Shown here in pieces: positions 61,286-64,000 of a stretch of DNA of 64,000 nucleotides; within the stretch, counting starts at the first letter, position 1; each line of letters opens with the position of its first letter. Both the position numbers and the translations under genes were made by a program. Under the pieces are notes generated by a model. It made no database searches. It saw nothing but the letters and a program-made list of their open reading frames with translations, and was not told the DNA's origin. Location: the NCBI RefSeq assembly GCF_003797775.2, contig NZ_CP060725.1:1792001-1856000 (forward strand). Direction: 5' to 3'. This stretch comes from Sphingopyxis sp. OPL5. Its GTDB lineage: Bacteria > Pseudomonadota > Alphaproteobacteria > Sphingomonadales > Sphingomonadaceae.

Positions 61286-62770
61286 ATGATGACGCACGAC
61301 CGCAAGACGATTTCCTTCGCACGCCGCGGCCGCTGGCTCGCCGGTCTCGCGGTCGGCGCGCTCACCCTCGCGAGCGCCGCGCACGCCGAAACGCTGCAGG
61401 GCGCGCTCGCCAAGGCCTATGAGAACAACCCGACACTGACCGCCGCGCGCGCCGCCCAGCGCGCGAATGACGAGAATGTCCCGATTCGCAGGGCCGATGG
61501 CCTGCCCAGCGCCGGCGCCGGCGTCGATTATCAGGAAAACCTCGTCCTCCCCGGCAACGCCTTCTTCTCGCCAAAGCGCACGCTGTCGGTCGGCGGCCAG
61601 CTGACCGTGCCCATCTATCAGGGCGGGGCGGTGCGCAACGCGGTCAAGGCCGCCAAATTCCGCGTCGAGGCCGGCCAGGCCGATTTGCGCGCGACCGAGG
61701 CGAGCATCTTCGCGCAGACCGTCGGCGCCTATATGGACGTCATCCGCGACCAGGCGATCGTCCAGCTGAACCAGAAGAATGTCTCGGTCCTGCGCACCAA
61801 TTTGCAGGCGACCAGCGACCGCTTCGAAATCGGCGACCTGACGCGCACCGACGTCGCCCAGTCGGAGGCGCGGCTCGCGCTCGCCGAGGGCGATCTGCGC
61901 ACCGCCGAATCGAACCTGATCAACAGCCGCGAATCGTACATCCGCCTCGTCGGCGAAGCGCCGGTGGATCTGGAACAGCCGCCGCTTCTGCCCAATTTGC
62001 CGGTGACCGCCGAGGAAGCCGTCGCGATCGCGTTGAACAGCAATCCCGACATCGAGGCCGCGAATCAGCTCGTCAACGCCAGCCGCGCCGACATCGGCGT
62101 CGCGCGCGCGACCCGGCTACCCAAATTGTCGGCGACGACGAACGGCGGTTACAACAACAACCTCAATTCGGTGACGAGCGCGACGTCCGAAAACGTCACG
62201 ACCAGCGTACAGGCCGCGCTGTCGCTGACGATCCCGATCTTCCAGGGCGGGCGCCCGGCGGCGCAGGTCCGCCAGGCGCAGTCGCGCAGCAGCCAGGCGA
62301 TCGAAAATTATGTCGCGACCGAACGCGGCGTCATCGCCCAGACGCGCGGCGCCTATGCCGCCTGGCAGGCGAACGAGCGGATCATCGCCGCGACCCAGCA
62401 GGCGGTGAGCGCCAACGGCCTGTCGCTCGAGGGCGTGCGCGCCGAAAACAGCGTCGGCACCCGCTCGATCCTCGACATATTGAACGCCGAACAGGAATAT
62501 CTGAACACCCAGGTCCAGCTCGTCTCGGCGCGCCGCAACTCCTATGTCGCCGCCTTCTCGGTCCTAGCCGCGATGGGCAAGGCGGAGGCCCGCGACCTCG
62601 GGATCGAGGGCGGCGCGCTCTACGACCCCGCGGTCAATTACGAACGGGTGAAGGGCAAGGTCTTCGACTGGGACGACGATCCCAAGCCGCAGCAGGTCGC
62701 GACCGACACCCGCGCCGTGCCCGCCGCCAACGCCAATGTGCCCGCCGGCGATCCGCTGACGCCACAATAA
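61286..62770 (+). CDS. tolC: TolC-family outer-membrane efflux channel
   Basis: 494 residues. Signal region ends ASAAHA; then the duplicated TolC/OEP repeat: ETLQGALAKAYENNPTLTAA, FEIGDLTRTDVAQSEARLAL, and in the second half LSLTIPIFQGGRPAAQVRQA and VGTRSILDILNAEQEYLNTQ. It forms the trimeric exit duct for RND and type I secretion systems; no inner-membrane partner is encoded nearby. The C-terminal ~40 residues are Pro/Ala-rich and disordered. Two adjacent ATGs (61286, 61289) are possible. Confidence 0.94.
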   Translation: MMTHDRKTISFARRGRWLAGLAVGALTLASAAHAETLQGALAKAYENNPTLTAARAAQRANDENVPIRRADGLPSAGAGVDYQENLVLPGNAFFSPKRTLSVGGQLTVPIYQGGAVRNAVKAAKFRVEAGQADLRATEASIFAQTVGAYMDVIRDQAIVQLNQKNVSVLRTNLQATSDRFEIGDLTRTDVAQSEARLALAEGDLRTAESNLINSRESYIRLVGEAPVDLEQPPLLPNLPVTAEEAVAIALNSNPDIEAANQLVNASRADIGVARATRLPKLSATTNGGYNNNLNSVTSATSENVTTSVQAALSLTIPIFQGGRPAAQVRQAQSRSSQAIENYVATERGVIAQTRGAYAAWQANERIIAATQQAVSANGLSLEGVRAENSVGTRSILDILNAEQEYLNTQVQLVSARRNSYVAAFSVLAAMGKAEARDLGIEGGALYDPAVNYERVKGKVFDWDDDPKPQQVATDTRAVPAANANVPAGDPLTPQ

Positions 62771-62848
62771 GGCTTGGCAAGCATCGCCCGGCACCGGTAT
62801 GAACATGGTTAATCGACCGCTTTTCGGACGATGCCGCAGGGGGCCATA

Positions 62849-63274
62849 ATGGGCGACATGTCGCGTGAACCGTCGATGGAGGACATACTATCGTCGATTC
62901 GGCGCGTCATCGCGCGCGACGAAGCCCCCGGCGCGGTACGCGAAGTCCGCGCCCCGGCGTCCGAGGATGTGCTCGAACTTCACGACGAAGAGGATGAGGC
63001 CGAGGGTGCAGCCCCCGTCGCCGGCGAAGAAGAGCTTGTCTCCGCCGCCAGCGCCGACGCCGCGCGGCAGTCGCTCGAAGCGCTGACCGCCGCGGTGACC
63101 CCGGCGGTCGCCGCCGCGGTGTCCGCCCCCGCCGCGACCGCCCGCACGATGGAAGATGTCGTCCTCGACGCGCTGCGCCCGATGCTCAAGGATTGGCTCG
63201 ACACCAACCTGCCGCCGCTCGTCGAAGCGATGGTGGCGAAGGAAATCAGCCGGATTACCGGCAAGAAATTCTGA
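62849..63274 (+). CDS. PopZ-like DUF2497 protein
   Basis: 141 residues. The N-terminal SREPSMEDILSSIRRVIARD and C-terminal LDALRPMLKDWLDTNLPPLV plus EAMVAKEISRITG match the two conserved ends of PopZ/DUF2497 proteins, joined by an acidic Ala/Glu-rich disordered middle. In Caulobacter PopZ is the polar hub that anchors the ParB-origin complex. Start ATG 62849 has AGGGGG 7 nt upstream; 62831 and 62858 are alternatives. Confidence 0.85.
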   Translation: MGDMSREPSMEDILSSIRRVIARDEAPGAVREVRAPASEDVLELHDEEDEAEGAAPVAGEEELVSAASADAARQSLEALTAAVTPAVAAAVSAPAATARTMEDVVLDALRPMLKDWLDTNLPPLVEAMVAKEISRITGKKF

Positions 63275-63290
63275 GGTCCGAATCGCCTCG

Positions 63291-63470
63291 TCAGGCGCTG
63301 TGCCGCTTGGCGAAGCGAAGGCCGACCCACCAAAATAAGAGAAACATCACGGCCTGATAAGCGGACACGATCCGGCTGTCGGGAAAGATGACCTGCGGCA
63401 CGACGATCAACAGGACGCCTATTCCGGTATAGAGGAAAGTCAGGACGCAGCCCGCCAAAGTGGCTGGCAT
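63291..63470 (-). CDS. Small membrane protein, unknown function
   Basis: 59 residues: MPATLAGCVLTFLYTGIGVL followed by LIVVPQVIFPD, then a second helix AYQAVMFLLFWWVGLRFAKR and HSA. Two transmembrane helices with a positive C-terminus. The frame continues upstream through the NudC gene but not as real protein. Ribosome site weak. A 9-bp hairpin CGAAGAGGA/TCCTCTTCG (63491-63517) separates it from the NudC stop. Confidence 0.6.
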   Translation of the reverse strand: MPATLAGCVLTFLYTGIGVLLIVVPQVIFPDSRIVSAYQAVMFLLFWWVGLRFAKRHSA

Positions 63471-63517
63471 ATAAGAGATGCCAGCCTTCTCGAAGAGGAT
63501 ATGCTTCCTCCTCTTCG

Positions 63518-64000
63518 TCAACCCGCCCAATCCTCCAGCAGATATCTTGCGATCGCCAGCGGCGGCGGCGCCATGAACGGCGCGCCCATGTCGCCCGCCA
63601 GCGCCGCGCGCACCTCGGTGCGGTCGACCCACATCGCCGCCTCGATCTCGGTCGTGTCGAGGGTCAGCGCCGGATCGTCCGTCACCGCGCGCGCGCCGAT
63701 CATCAGCGACGAGGGGAAGGGCCAGGGCTGGCTCGCCACATAGCACACGTCCGACACGCGGATCCCCGCCTCCTCGAACAATTCGCGCGCCACCGCTTCC
63801 TCGAGCGATTCGCCCGGCTCGACGAACCCCGCGAGCGCCGAAAAGAAACCCGGCGGGAAGCCGCCCTGCCGCCCGACGAGCACCCGGTCCTCGCATTCGG
63901 CGAGCATGATCACCACCGGGTCGACGCGCGGAAAATGTTCGGCGTTGCACGTCGCGCACTGGCGGCCCCAGCCGCCGCGGAACAACGCGCTCGGGTTCCC
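63518..64000 (-). CDS. nudC: NudC-type NAD(H) pyrophosphatase, C-terminal part (cut by window end)
   Basis: The last ~160 residues. A CATCNAEHFPRVDP segment (second half of the zinc ribbon) precedes the Nudix box GFVEPGESLEEAVARELFEE AG and the NudC-specific SQPWPFPSSLM that binds the nicotinamide nucleotide. NudC hydrolyses NADH and removes NAD caps from RNA. The frame is open to the window edge; the TTG at 63985 is not the start. Confidence 0.92.
   Translation of the reverse strand, partial: GNPSALFRGGWGRQCATCNAEHFPRVDPVVIMLAECEDRVLVGRQGGFPPGFFSALAGFVEPGESLEEAVARELFEEAGIRVSDVCYVASQPWPFPSSLMIGARAVTDDPALTLDTTEIEAAMWVDRTEVRAALAGDMGAPFMAPPPLAIARYLLEDWAG

Overview
The window is GC-rich, densely coded alphaproteobacterial chromosome, most likely from a sphingomonad (Sphingomonadaceae, perhaps Sphingopyxis; the genus is a guess). 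The reasons are the coding style, two TonB-dependent receptors, two MpaB/DUF2236 proteins, a PCMT-TolC gene pair, a short PopZ-like (DUF2497) protein and a tRNA-Cys. No phage, transposon or CRISPR array is visible. Both window edges cut a gene (an MpaB-type oxygenase at the left, a NudC-type Nudix hydrolase at the right).

0-12 kb: an epoxide hydrolase, an acyl-CoA ligase, a 1741-residue trimeric autotransporter adhesin with internal DNA repeats of 285 bp and 378 bp, then a LuxR-type response regulator and a 7TMR-DISM histidine kinase that converge and overlap by 15 bp.

11.7-19.4 kb: a complete RNA-repair locus. From a clear sigma-54 promoter (17666-17681, minus strand) run rsr (Ro60/TROVE), six tandem Y-RNA-like RNAs, rtcB, a 138-residue Cys-rich protein of unknown function, an RlaP-family nucleotidyltransferase and rtcA. 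The divergent rtcR encodes the CARF/AAA+ activator. The six RNAs share 5' and 3' arms, and each is closed by its own outer stem with compensating changes between units. Four carry a canonical T-arm inside tRNA-like modules that read as circularly permuted tRNAs, one of them opened at the anticodon arm. This is the first highlight.

19.4-30.6 kb: a 23-codon ORF with a strong Shine-Dalgarno and its own terminator, rsgA, two TetR regulators, a full-length MpaB/DUF2236 oxygenase, a COQ4-like protein with the HDxxHx11E motif, and a glycan-type set (GPH symporter, TonB receptor, GH29 alpha-L-fucosidase).

31-60 kb: a very unusual uptake island. Ten consecutive genes (33905-46959) encode eleven PstS-like periplasmic binding domains with no ABC permease or ATPase. 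Most are joined by 1-4 nt overlaps. One is a tandem fusion and one carries an extra N-terminal domain that also occurs as a separate lipoprotein at 31012. Two trios (40436-37157 and 37160-33905) look like a duplicated three-gene module. The array lies downstream of a TonB receptor and a CitMHS citrate transporter on the same strand. Nearby are a TctD/TctE-like two-component system with its own binding protein, a porin, a DctA dicarboxylate carrier and a second two-component system with a PepSY protein. A direct-repeat box (YGACAG-N5-YGACAG, then 10 nt, then a TA-rich -10) precedes at least five of these genes and weaker copies precede two more. I infer a local regulon for carboxylate (possibly metal-citrate or phosphate-linked) uptake. 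This is the second highlight.

60-64 kb: tRNA-Cys(GCA), a PCMT-like methyltransferase, TolC, a PopZ-like protein, a small membrane protein and the NudC fragment.
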